A stretch of DNA of 64,000 nucleotides, from assembly GCF_015832195.1 (NCBI RefSeq), contig NC_052020.1, positions 806,001-870,000 on the forward strand. The letters run 5' to 3'. Source of the stretch: Motacilla alba alba (Eukaryota > Chordata > Aves > Passeriformes > Motacillidae). Shown here in pieces: positions 25,499 through 37,256 of this stretch (position 1 is its first letter; every line of letters begins with the position of its first letter). The notes below the pieces were generated by a model, which was given only the letters and a program-made list of their open reading frames with translations, was not told the DNA's origin and searched no databases. The translations under genes were made by a program, and so were the position numbers.

Positions 25499-25920
25499 TG
25501 CCTGAAGAGGGTCCCACGGAGAGTCGTCCGAGTAACGACTATCAAACCAATATGACTCCATGTCTTTCTACTTTTTTCAGCAATTTTGGCATATTTATGC
25601 TTCTCTGTACTCTGTTTCAGGCCACCACTGCTTAATGCTCATTGGTTAAATGACTTTATTCACATATACGTGTTATTGACTGATTGATTGTCACGCTCTA
25701 GGCATTTTTAGTTGCAATTCTCATATCATGTTTGGCATCTGGCTTCATCCTTGCACAACACTCATTCCTACTTGTTGTATCTCTTAGAGGACAGTATATG
25801 GTCTGTCTTGTTCCGAGGACAGTACATGGTCATCAAAGTAACTCTGTAATCTGCAGGCCCGGGTTGTCCAATTCTTGTAAGTGTACAGCATGCCCTTGTT
25901 CTGCCAAAAAGTCTTTGAAA
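25499..25920. other. ~422-bp spacer segment bounded by CTTGCCCT, in units 1-9 only
   Basis: In unit 1 the direct repeat CTTGCCCT occurs at 25491-25498 and 25921-25928, flanking 422 bp. Units 2-9 have the same segment (for example 28538-28959). Units 10 and 11 pass directly from 'CTCTCCCTTGTCCCTG' to 'CGCACCCGGCAGAAG' without it. The flanking repeat suggests an insertion. The interior has an AATAAA on the minus strand and a CCAAT box, as a solo LTR might, but I could not find TG...CA termini or terminal inverted repeats. Short open frames inside are not convincing genes. Its identity is unresolved. Confidence 0.6.
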
Positions 25921-25928
25921 CTTGCCCT

Positions 25929-27048
25929 CCTGGCAGAAGTCTGGCACTGACGTGCCGGCAGCAGAGGAGGCTGTGCCAATGAGTGCTGCTCAACCTTTAG
26001 CACATCCTGAGGGGCTCCTCTCCTGGTTCTTTCTGTCTGTCCATTACAGAAGAAAGCAGCGGCTCGGCAAAGACCTGCCGGTTCATGTCACAGCCAGTTG
26101 GTCCAAGGGGAAAAGGTCAAGAAATAGAGCGGGAAATGAACTTAGGCTGGAAAGTTGAAGAGGATTTCTTCTGGGAGAGCTTTTCAGGATGCACAGCCTT
26201 GTTTTTGAAGATGCACTGGGAGCAGCAGACGCAAGGCACTTCTAGGCTGGGGCTGCTGTGGCAGCAGGACAATCGGCAGGCTCCCTCCAGTCCTTGAGCC
26301 CTCAAAGCAGAGGAGAATGGCACTGAAAGCAGACAGAACTTGTCTCTGAATGTTAACAAAAAGAGGCAACTGCATAGAAAAGAACTCTATTGCTGCTGCT
26401 GCTCTTGCACACCTTTGAGCAGCCCTGTGATGGAAGGGGTGCGCACGATTTGTTCTGCTGAGGAGCAGAGAGCATGGGTATCCCAGGGAAGGAATTGCAA
26501 GGAGTGTGAGAGTTGCAAGGCAGAAGACTATGTGCATGGCACTGCCATGTACAGCACTGGGCATATTGTTCTTTAGGAAGGAAAGAGTCTGCTTGTAACT
26601 GCATGGGAGATTTAAAAACAAAAAATATTTTGGTTTGGTTTTTTTTTTTGGTGAGTGCAAGGCTTTATTTGAAATAGACCTCAATAATTTGTTTCAAGCT
26701 TTTGCCTTGAAATATTCTCCTCGGCACTAGTAAAATATGGACTTTTATGTGATCCAAGAAATTTGTGAATTCCGAATGGGGAGATCTCCACTTGCTGGTA
26801 CTTTGCTGGTTTTTGAAGAAACTCTCAGCTCTCATCCAAGGCTTCCTCTGAGGGCTTCCTTTTCTGTTCTTGTGAGACCTTTTATAAGTGCCTCATTTTA
26901 GTTTGTAAACCAAAGGCAAGTCTTTTGGAAGGAGCAATATGTTGGTGCACGAGTGCTGGTGTGGAGCTCTCGAGCAAACCCATCAATCGCTCCATCCCGT
27001 CACGTGTGGAACAGCGAAAGACCACGGCAATGCGTGGAAAACCTGAGC
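25929..27048. other. Unit-1 spacer, remaining part
   Basis: This is the right half of the unit, repeated in all units with small changes. It contains a GCTGCTGCTGCT run near 26391, a variable T run near 26641-26649, and a second minus-strand AATAAA (plus TTTATT at 26664-26669) that could serve as a downstream poly(A) site for the next gene to the right. Open frames on either strand (72-166 codons) change length between units because of small indels. An example is the AACAAAAAG versus ACGATAAAAG variant near 26355 in unit 1 and its counterpart near 38516. I do not annotate a gene here. Counterpart spacers lie between each later gene pair. Confidence 0.6.
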
Positions 27049-27293
27049 TTTATTGAACTCTAAGACTCTTAAAAGCTACAACTAACGGCGGACGCCACTG
27101 CCTAACTACACCTAACTACTAGGAACCCGTTTTCTAACTCCCAAAAACTTTCTAAACCTTGAAAACCTACAACATCTAAGTAAAAACTTTCCTAAAAACA
27201 ACAACTAAAAAAGAGGGGCTTTAGCACAGCCATGGTGGGGAACGTCCCAGTGCCTGGCGTGGGCCCTGGTCACGCATTCCCCGGCACGTGCCG

Positions 27294-28134
27294 CTAGCCC
27301 AGAGCGGGGCTGGAGCCTGAGAGCCCAGGTCGAGGGCAGAAGCGGACTCTCCTGCCCTTCCAAAGGGCACATCTCCTCTGGCTGCTCTCTCTGGGCAGTG
27401 CCTTGTGCGCAGGGCGGTGCTGCAGGCACAGCTCCATCAGGGCACGGTTGTCCCTGAGCAGCCGCAGCAGGCGCTGGCAGCCGCAGCGGCCCCGGCAGCC
27501 ATTGCCGGCAGAGGCTGAGGGTCTGCGGCGCTGCTCCTGCAAGACACAGAAGAAGGAGGGCAGGGCATGAGCCCCGTGGCTCTGGCTGCGGCCTCTGCGG
27601 GGTTGAGGCGCGCCTGGCCGGGCTGGGGCGGGCAGGGGCCGCAGGAAGGAGCGGCGTGCCTGCAGCTCCCCGGGGCTCCGCGTGGGCCCCGTTGGTGCGC
27701 AGGGGCTGAGCCCGCTGTGCCTCGGGGCCTGGGCCAAAGGGCCGGGCAGGAGGCCCAGGAGCCCCGGGGCCTGCCCGGCTCTGCGGCCCCGTGCCGGCTC
27801 TCGGGCCTGGCCCCACAGCACCTTGGCCCCAGGCTTCGGGGGCTCCTGGCCCCAGCTGCCCCAGCCCGTCGCTCACCTCTGCCGAGCGTCTCCTGAGCCC
27901 CCTGCCAAGCCAGCGTGCCAGCAGCATGGCGCTCAGCAGCGTGGTCAGGGCGGAGCAGGTGCAGCAGAGCAGCTGCAGGCCATGCCAGGGGCTGGGCTCT
28001 GGGCCCGCGAGCTGCTGCTCCAGCTCCTCGGGAAGGACAGCGTCCCCCTCGAGACGGCTGGAAGGGTCGAGTCTTCCAGCCAGGAGCAGGAGCACGGAGA
28101 GCTGCAGGAGCCTGGGGAAGCCTGGGCCGGCCAT
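27294..28134 (-). CDS. Array gene copy 2: predicted two-exon small membrane/secreted protein
   Basis: Exon 1 is 28134-27877 and exon 2 is 27536-27294, with a 340-bp GT-AG intron, phase 0, 166 aa. Compared with copy 1 it has Gly3, Pro7 and Gly157. The hydrophobic segments at 9-20 and 53-75 and the Arg/Cys-rich tail are unchanged. The poly(A) signal is at 27049-27054. Its predicted protein is the same as that of copies 3 and 4, marking a recently expanded subgroup. Function unknown. Confidence 0.6.
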
Positions 28135-30333
28135 GCTGCTGCTGTGGGACCAGCTGCCGCCTCTGCACACTCTTGCCACCTCGCTGCCTCCCGCGTTCAG
28201 CCCGCGCTCTGGCCTCGGCCACGGGCCCGGGGACGGTTGCCAGCCACCGGGCTGGCCCCAAAGGCTGTGATGTCACAAAAGCACCCATCCATGGGCTTGC
28301 AAGGGCCTTCTGAGGTCACAGGCTCCAGCCTGGGGCCCACGCCCAGCATGGCACCCTCCTGGAGCTGAGCGCTGAGTGCCACGCCCAGGCTTGCCTTGAG
28401 CCCCTCCCCCTGACATGGGCAGCCTGTTCCAAAACCCGATTCCCCTTTCTGGGAAAAAGGTCTTCCTAATGTCCAACCAAACCATCCCCTGGCACACCTT
28501 GAAACCTCTTTGCTTTGCTTCTGCTCTCCCTTGCCCTTGCCTGAAGAGGGTCCCACGGAGAGTCGTCCGAGTAACGACTATCAAACCAATATGACTCCAT
28601 GTCTTTCTACTTTTTTCAGCAATTTTGGCATATTTATGCTTCTCTGTACTCTGTTTCAGGCCACCACTGCTTAATGCTCATTGGTTAAATGACTTTATTC
28701 ACATATACATGTTATTGACTGATTGATTGTCACGCTCTAGGCATTTTTAGTTGCAATTCTCATATCATGTTTGGCATCTGGCTTCATCCTTGCACAACAC
28801 TCATTCCTACTTGTTGTATCTCTTAGAGGACAGTATATGGTCTGTCTTGTTCCGAGGACAGTACATGGTCATCAAAGTAACTCTGTAATCTGCAGGCCCG
28901 GGTTGTCCAATTCTTGTAAGTGCACAGCATGCCCTTGTTCTGCCAAAAAGTCTTTGAAACTTGCCCTCCTGGCAGAAGTCTGGCACTGACGTGCCGGCAG
29001 CAGAGGAGGCTGTGCCAATGAGTGCTGCCCAACCTTTAGCACATCCTGAGGGGCTCCTCTCCTGGTTCTTTCTGTCTGTCCATTACAGAAGAAAGCAGCG
29101 GCTCGGCAAAGACCTGCCGGTTCATGTCACAGCCAGTTGGTCCAAGGGGAAAAGGTCAAGAAATAGAGCGGGAAATGAACTTAGGCTGGAAAGTTGAAGA
29201 GGATTTCTTCTGGGAGAGCTTTTCAGGATGCACAGCCTTGTTTTTGAAGATGCACTGGGAGCAGCAGACGCAAGGCACTTCTAGGCTGGGGCTGCTGTGG
29301 CAGCAGGACAATCGGCAGGCTCCCTCCAGTCCTTGAGCCCTCAAAGCAGAGGAGAATGGCACTGAAAGCAGACAGAACTTGTCTCTGAATGTTAACAAAA
29401 AGAGGCAACTGCATAGAAAAGAACTCTATTGCTGCTGCTGCTCTTGCACACCTTTGAGCAGCCCTGTGATGGAAGGGGTGCGCACGATTTGTTCTGCTGA
29501 GGAGCAGAGAGCATGGGTATCCCAGGGAAGGAATTGCAAGGAGTGTGAGAGTTGCAAGGCAGAAGACTATGTGCATGGCACTGCCATGTACAGCACTGGG
29601 CATATTGTTCTTTAGGAAGGAAAGAGTCTGCTTGTAACTGCATGGGAGATTTAAAAACAAAAAATATTTTGGTTTGGTTTTTTTTTTTTGGTGAGTGCAA
29701 GGCTTTATTTGAAATAGACCTCAATAATTTGTTTCAAGCTTTTGCCTTGAAATATTCTCCTCGGCACTAGTAAAATATGGACTTTTATGTGATCCAAGAA
29801 ATTTGTGAATTCCGAATGGGGAGATCTCCACTTGCTGGTACTTTGCTGGTTTTTGAAGAAACTCTCAGCTCTCATCCAAGGCTTCCTCTGAGGGCTTCCT
29901 TTTCTGTTCTTGTGAGACCTTTTATAAGTGCCTCATTTTAGTTTGTAAACCAAAGGCAAGTCTTTTGGAAGGAGCAATATGTTGGTGCACGAGTGCTGGT
30001 GTGGAGCTCTCGAGCAAACCCATCAATCGCTCCATCCCGTCACGTGTGGAACAGCGAAAGACCACGGCAATGCGTGGAAAACCTGAGCTTTATTGAACTC
30101 TAAGACTCTTAAAAGCTACAACTAACGGCGGACGCCACTGCCTAACTACACCTAACTACTAGGAACCCGTTTTCTAACTCCCAAAAACTTTCTAAACCTT
30201 GAAAACCTACAACATCTAAGTAAAAACTTTCCTAAAAACAACAACTAAAAAAGAGGGGCTTTAGCACAGCCATGGTGGGGAACGTCCCAGTGCCTGGCGT
30301 GGGCCCTGGTCACGCATTCCCCGGCACGTGCCG

Positions 30334-31174
30334 CTAGCCCAGAGCGGGGCTGGAGCCTGAGAGCCCAGGTCGAGGGCAGAAGCGGACTCTCCTGCCCTTC
30401 CAAAGGGCACATCTCCTCTGGCTGCTCTCTCTGGGCAGTGCCTTGTGCGCAGGGCGGTGCTGCAGGCACAGCTCCATCAGGGCACGGTTGTCCCTGAGCA
30501 GCCGCAGCAGGCGCTGGCAGCCGCAGCGGCCCCGGCAGCCATTGCCGGCAGAGGCTGAGGGTCTGCGGCGCTGCTCCTGCAAGACACAGAAGAAGGAGGG
30601 CAGGGCATGAGCCCCGTGGCTCTGGCTGCGGCCTCTGCGGGGTTGAGGCGCGCCTGGCCGGGCTGGGGCGGGCAGGGGCCGCAGGAAGGAGCGGCGTGCC
30701 TGCAGCTCCCCGGGGCTCCGCGTGGGCCCCGTTGGTGCGCAGGGGCTGAGCCCGCTGTGCCTCGGGGCCTGGGCCAAAGGGCCGGGCAGGAGGCCCAGGA
30801 GCCCCGGGGCCTGCCCGGCTCTGCGGCCCCGTGCCGGCTCTCGGGCCTGGCCCCACAGCACCTTGGCCCCAGGCTTCGGGGGCTCCTGGCCCCAGCTGCC
30901 CCAGCCCGTCGCTCACCTCTGCCGAGCGTCTCCTGAGCCCCCTGCCAAGCCAGCGTGCCAGCAGCATGGCGCTCAGCAGCGTGGTCAGGGCGGAGCAGGT
31001 GCAGCAGAGCAGCTGCAGGCCATGCCAGGGGCTGGGCTCTGGGCCCGCGAGCTGCTGCTCCAGCTCCTCGGGAAGGACAGCGTCCCCCTCGAGACGGCTG
31101 GAAGGGTCGAGTCTTCCAGCCAGGAGCAGGAGCACGGAGAGCTGCAGGAGCCTGGGGAAGCCTGGGCCGGCCAT
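30334..31174 (-). CDS. Array gene copy 3: predicted two-exon small membrane/secreted protein
   Basis: Exon 1 is 31174-30917 and exon 2 is 30576-30334, with a 340-bp intron. Over the gene region every frame translates identically to copy 2, and the two are exactly 3,040 bp apart, so this is the youngest-looking duplication in the array. Either a recent unequal crossover, gene conversion or a local assembly duplication could explain it. The first visible differences from unit 2 are in the spacer (CAAGGAACTT near 32311 against CAAGGCACTT). Poly(A) signal at 30089-30094. Confidence 0.6.
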
Positions 31175-33373
31175 GCTGCTGCTGTGGGACCAGCTGCCGC
31201 CTCTGCACACTCTTGCCACCTCGCTGCCTCCCGCGTTCAGCCCGCGCTCTGGCCTCGGCCACGGGCCCGGGGACGGTTGCCAGCCACCGGGCTGGCCCCA
31301 AAGGCTGTGATGTCACAAAAGCACCCATCCATGGGCTTGCAAGGGCCTTCTGAGGTCACAGGCTCCAGCCTGGGGCCCACGCCCAGCATGGCACCCTCCT
31401 GGAGCTGAGCGCTGAGTGCCACGCCCAGGCTTGCCTTGAGCCCCTCCCCCTGACATGGGCAGCCTGTTCCAAAACCCGATTCCCCTTTCTGGGAAAAAGG
31501 TCTTCCTAATGTCCAACCAAACCATCCCCTGGCACACCTTGAAACCTCTTTGCTTTGCTTCTGCTCTCCCTTGCCCTTGCCTGAAGAGGGTCCCACGGAG
31601 AGTCGTCCGAGTAACGACTATCAAACCAATATGACTCCATGTCTTTCTACTTTTTTCAGCAATTTTGGCATATTTATGCTTCTCTGTACTCTGTTTCAGG
31701 CCACCACTGCTTAATGCTCATTGGTTAAATGACTTTATTCACATATACATGTTATTGACTGATTGATTGTCACGCTCTAGGCATTTTTAGTTGCAATTCT
31801 CATATCATGTTTGGCATCTGGCTTCATCCTTGCACAACACTCATTCCTACTTGTTGTATCTCTTAGAGGACAGTATATGGTCTGTCTTGTTCCGAGGACA
31901 GTACATGGTCATCAAAGTAACTCTGTAATCTGCAGGCCCGGGTTGTCCAATTCTTGTAAGTGCACAGCATGCCCTTGTTCTGCCAAAAAGTCTTTGAAAC
32001 TTGCCCTCCTGGCAGAAGTCTGGCACTGACGTGCCGGCAGCAGAGGAGGCTGTGCCAATGAGTGCTGCCCAACCTTTAGCACATCCTGAGGGGCTCCTCT
32101 CCTGGTTCTTTCTGTCTGTCCATTACAGAAGAAAGCAGCGGCTCGGCAAAGACCTGCCGGTTCATGTCACAGCCAGTTGGTCCAAGGGGAAAAGGTCAAG
32201 AAATAGAGCGGGAAATGAACTTAGGCTGGAAAGTTGAAGAGGATTTCTTCTGGGAGAGCTTTTCAGGATGCACAGCCTTGTTTTTGAAGATGCACTGGGA
32301 GCAGCAGACGCAAGGAACTTCTAGGCTGGGGCTGCTGTGGCAGCAGGACAATCGGCAGGCTCCCTCCAGTCCTTGAGCCCTCAAAGCAGAGGAGAATGGC
32401 ACTGAAAGCAGACAGAACTTGTCTCTGAATGTTAACAAAAAGAGGCAACTGCATAGAAAAGAACTCTATTGCTGCTGCTGCTCTTGCACACCTTTGAGCA
32501 GCCCTGTGATGGAAGGGGTGCGCACGATTTGTTCTGCTGAGGAGCAGAGAGCATGGGTATCCCAGGGAAGGAATTGCAAGGAGTGTGAGAGTTGCACGGC
32601 AGAAGACTATATGCATGGCACTGCCATGTACAGCACTGGGCATATTGTTCTTTAGGAAGGAAAGAGTCTGCTTGTAACTGCATGGGAGATTTAAAAACAA
32701 AAAATATTTTGGTTTGGTTTTTTTTTTTTGGTGAGTGCAAGGCTTTATTTGAAATAGACCTCAATAATTAGTTTCAAGCTTTTGCCTTGAAATATTCTCC
32801 TCAGCACTAGTAAAATATGGACTTTTATGTGATCCAAGAAATTTGTGAATTCCGAATGGGGAGATCTCCACTTGCTGGTACTTTGCTGGTTTTTGAAGAA
32901 ACTCGCAGCTCTCATCCAAGGCTTCCTCTGAGGGCTTCCTTTTCTGTTCTTGTGAGACCTTTTATAAGTGCCTCATTTTAGTTTGTAAACCAAAGGCAAG
33001 TCTTTTGGAAGGAGCAATATGTTGGTGCACGAGTGCTGGTGTGGAGCTCTCGAGCAAACCCATCAATCGCTCCATCCCGTCACGTGTGGAACAGCGAAAG
33101 ACCACGGCAATGCGTGGAAAACCTGAGCTTTATTGAACTCTAAGACTCTTAAAAGCTACAACTAACGGCGGACGCCACTGCCTAACTACACCTAACTACT
33201 AGGAACCCGTTTTCTAACTCCCAAAAACTTTCTAAACCTTGAAAACCTACAACATCTAAGTAAAAACTTTCCTAAAAACAACAACTAAAAAAGAGGGGCT
33301 TTAGCACAGCCATGGTGGGGAACGTCCCAGTGCCTGGCGTGGGCCCTGGTCACGCATTCCCCGGCACGTGCCG

Positions 33374-34214
33374 CTAGCCCAGAGCGGGGCTGGAGCCTGA
33401 GAGCCCAGGTCGAGGGCAGAAGCGGACTCTCCTGCCCTTCCAAAGGGCACATCTCCTCTGGCTGCTCTCTCTGGGCAGTGCCTTGTGCGCAGGGCGGTGC
33501 TGCAGGCACAGCTCCATCAGGGCACGGTTGTCCCTGAGCAGCCGCAGCAGGCGCTGGCAGCCGCAGCGGCCCCGGCAGCCATTGCCGGCAGAGGCTGAGG
33601 GTCTGCGGCGCTGCTCCTGCAAGACACAGAAGAAGGAGGGCAGGGCATGAGCCCCGTGGCTCTGGCTGCGGCCTCTGCGGGGTTGAGGCGCGCCTGGCCG
33701 GGCTGGGGCGGGCAGGGGCCGCAGGAAGGAGCGGCGTGCCTGCAGCTCCCCGGGGCTCCGTGTGGGCCCCGTTGGTGCGCAGGGGCTGAGCCCGCTGCGC
33801 CTCGGGGCCTGGGCCAAAGGGCCGGGCAGGAGGCCCAGGAGCCCCGGGGCCTGCCCGGCTCTGCGGCCCCGTGCCGGCTCTCGGGCCTGGCCCCACAGCA
33901 CCTTGGCCCCAGGCTTCGGGGGCTCCTGGCCCCAGCTGCCCGAGCCCGTCGTTCACCTCTGCCGAGCGTCTCCTGAGCCCCCTGCCAAGCCAGCGTGCCA
34001 GCAGCATGGCGCTCAGCAGCGTGGTCAGGGCGGAGCAGGTGCAGCAGAGCAGCTGCAGGCCATGCCAGGGGCTGGGCTCTGGGCCCGCGAGCTGCTGCTC
34101 CAGCTCCTCGGGAAGGACAGCGTCCCCCTCGAGACGGCTGGAAGGGTCGAGTCTTCCAGCCAGGAGCAGGAGCACGGAGAGCTGCAGGAGCCTGGGGAAG
34201 CCTGGGCCGGCCAT
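33374..34214 (-). CDS. Array gene copy 4: two-exon protein with a weakened splice donor
   Basis: Exon 1 is 34214-33957 and exon 2 is 33616-33374. The predicted protein is identical to copies 2 and 3. The intron starts GTGAAC instead of GTGAGC, replacing the +5 G by A, a change that normally weakens U1 pairing. The acceptor is unchanged. If splicing failed, translation would read through the intron in the exon-1 frame (open for most of it). This copy may thus be less productive than its neighbours, although its coding sequence is intact. Confidence 0.55.
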
Positions 34215-36414
34215 GCTGCTGCTGTGGGACCAGCTGCCGCCTCTGCACACTCTTGCCACCTCGCTGCCTCCCGCGTTCAGCCCGCGCTCTGGCCTCGGCC
34301 ACGGGCCCGGGGACGGTTGCCAGCCACCGGGCTGGCCCCAAAGGCTGTGATGTCACAAAAGCACCCATCCATGGGCTTGCAAGGGCCTTCTGAGGTCACA
34401 GGCTCCAGCCTGGGGCCCACGCCCAGCATGGCACCCTCCTGGAGCTGAGCGCTGAGTGCCACGCCCAGGCTTGCCTTGAGCCCCTCCCCCTGACATGGGC
34501 AGCCTGTTCCAAAACCCGATTCCCCTTTCTGGGAAAAAGGTCTTCCTAATGTCCAACCAAACTATCCCCTGGCACACCTTGAAACCTCTTTGCTTTGCTT
34601 CTGCTCTCCCTTGCCCTTGCCTGAAGAAGGTCCCACGGAGAGTCGTCCGAGTAACGACTATCAAACCAATATGACTCCATGTCTTTCTACTTTTTTCAGC
34701 AATTTTGGCATATTTATGCTTCTCTGTACTCTGTTTCAGGCCACCACTGCTTAATGCTCATTGGTTAAATGACTTTATTCACATATACGTGTTATTGACT
34801 GATTGATTGTCACGCTCTAGGCATTTTTAGTTGCAATTCTCATATCATGTTTGGCATCTGGCTTCATCCTTGCACAACACTCATTCCTACTTGTTGTATC
34901 TCTTAGAGGACAGTATATGGTCTGTCTTGTTCCGAGGACAGTACATGGTCATCAAAGTAACTCTGTAATCTGCAGGCCCGGGTTGTCCAATTCTTGTAAG
35001 TGTACAGCATGCCCTTGTTCTGCCAAAAAGTCTTTGAAACTTGCCCTCCTGGCAGAAGTCTGGCACTGACGTGCCGGCAGCAGAGGAGGCTGTGCCAATG
35101 AGTGCTGCTCAACCTTTAGCACATCCTGAGGGGCTCCTCTCCTGGTTCTTTCTGTCTGTCCATTACAGAAGAAAGCAGCGGCTCGGCAAAGACCTGCCGG
35201 TTCATGTCACAGCCAGTTGGTCCAAGGGGAAAAGGTCAAGAAATAGAGCGGGAAATGAACTTAGGCTGGAAAGTTGAAGAGGATTTCTTCTGGGAGAGCT
35301 TTTCAGGATGCACAGCCTTGTTTTTGAAGATGCACTGGGAGCAGCAGACGCAAGGAACTTCTAGGCTGGGGCTGCTGTGGCAGCAGGACAATCGGCAGGC
35401 TCCCTCCAGTCCTAGAGCCCTCAAAGCAGAGGAGAATGGCACTGAAAGCAGACAGAACTTGTCTCTGAATGTTAACAAAAAGAGGCAACTGCATAGAAAA
35501 GAACTCTATTGCTGCTGCTGCTCTTGCACACCTTTGAGCAGCCCTGTGATGGAAGGGGTGCGCACGATTTGTTCTGCTGAGGAGCAGAGAGCATGGGTAT
35601 CCCAGGGAAGGAATTGCAAGGAGTGTGAGAGTTGCACGGCAGAAGACTATGTGCATGGCACTCCCATGTACAGCACTGGGCATATTGTTCTTTAGGAAGG
35701 AAAGAGTCTGCTTGTATCTGCATGGGAGATTTAAAAACAAAAAATATTTTGGTTTGGTTTTTTTTTTTTGGTGAGTGCAAGGCTTTATTTGAAATAGACC
35801 TCAATAATTTGTTTCAAGCTTTTGCCTTGAAATATTCTCCTCGGCACTAGTAAAAATATGGACTTTTATGTGATCCAAGAAATTTGTGAATTCCGAATGG
35901 GGAGATCTCCACTTGCTGGTACTTTGCTGGTTTTTGAAGAAACTCGCAGCTCTCATCCAAGGCTTCCTCTGAGGGCTTCCTTTTCTGTTCTTGTGAGACC
36001 TTTTATAAGTGCCTCATTTTATTTTGTAAACCAAAGGCAAGTCTTTTGGAAGGAGCAATATGTTGGTGCACGAGTGCTGGTGTGGAGCTCTCGAGCAAAC
36101 CCATCAATCGCTCCATCCCGTCACGTGTGGAACAGCGAAAGACCACGGCAATGCGTGGAAAACCTGAGCTTTATTGAACTCTAAGACTCTTAAAAGCTAC
36201 AACTAACGGCGGACGCCACTGCCTAACTACACCTAACTACTAGGAACCCGTTTCCTAACTCCCAAAAACTTTCTAAACCTTGATAACCTACAACTTCTAA
36301 GTAAAAACTTTCCTAAAAACAACAACAAAAAAAGAGGGGCTTTAGCACAGCCATGGTGGGGAACGTCCCAGTGCCTGGCGTGGGCCCTGGTCACGCATTC
36401 CCCGGCACGTGCCG

Positions 36415-37256
36415 CTAGCCCAGAGCGGGGCTGGAGCCTGAGAGCCGAGGTCGAGGGCAGAAGCGGACTCTCCTGCCCTTCCAAAGGGCACATCTCCTCT
36501 GGCTGCTCTCTCTGGGCAGTGCCTTGTGCGCAGGGCGGTGCTGCAGGCACAGCTCCATCAGGGCACGGTTGTCCCTGAGCAGCCGCAGCAGGCGCTGGCA
36601 GCCGCAGCGGCCCCGGCAGCCATTGCCGGCAGAGGCTGAGGGTCTGCGGCGCTGCTCCTGCAAGACACAGAAGAAGGAGGGCAGGGCATGAGCCCCGTGG
36701 CTCTGGCTGCGGCCTCTGCGGGGTTGAGGCGCGCCTGGCCGGGCTGGGGCGGGCAGGGGCCGCAGGAAGGAAAGGCACGCCCGCGGCTCCCCGGGGCTCC
36801 GCGTGGGCCCCGTTGGTGCGCAGGGGGCTGAGCCCCCTGTGCCTCGGGGCCTGGGCCAAAGGGCCGGGCAGGAGGCCCAGGAGCCCCGGGGCCTGCCCGG
36901 CTCTGCGGCCCCGTGCCGGCTCTCGGGCCTGGCCCCACAGCACCTTGGCCCCAGGCTTCGGGGGCTCCTGGCCCCAGCTGCCCCAGCCCGTCGCTCACCT
37001 CTGCCGAGCGTCTCCTGAGCCCCCTGCCAAGCCAGCGTGCCAGCAGCAAGGCGCTCAGCAGCGTGGTCAGGGCGGAGCAGGTGCAGCAGAGCAGCTGCAG
37101 GCCATGCCAGGGGCTGGGCTCTGGGCCCGCGAGCTGCTGCTCCAGCTCCTCGGGAAGGACAGCGTCCCCCTCGAGACGGCTGGAAGGGTCGAGTCTTCCA
37201 GCCAGGAGCAGGAGCACGGAGAGCTGCAGGAGCCTGGGGAAGCCTGGGCCGGCCAT
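36415..37256 (-). CDS. Array gene copy 5: predicted two-exon small membrane/secreted protein
   Basis: Exon 1 is 37256-36999 and exon 2 is 36657-36415. The intron is 341 bp, one base longer than in copies 1-4 because of an extra G in a run near 36825-36829. That base shifts the intronic read-through frame but not the spliced frame. Residues are Gly3, Pro7, Leu70 (Met or Val elsewhere) and Arg157. The spliced product is 166 aa and intact. Confidence 0.6.

Noticed and set aside
25732..25950. 72-codon plus-strand frame in the 422-bp segment, conserved in units 1-9
   Set aside because: Conservation follows from recent duplication. There is no domain and it is absent with the segment in units 10 and 11.
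26117..26684. Minus-strand frames of 80-190 codons in the spacer, some Cys-rich
   Set aside because: Frame and length differ between units owing to 1-2 bp changes, with no splice signals or recognisable domain, so coding constraint is not supported.
27437..28288. Minus-strand frame of 203-331 codons starting at an ATG upstream of the CRE-like site
   Set aside because: It overlaps exon 1 in another frame and its end shifts with intron indels. Its ATG probably lies upstream of the transcription start. It could be a uORF if the start site is further upstream.
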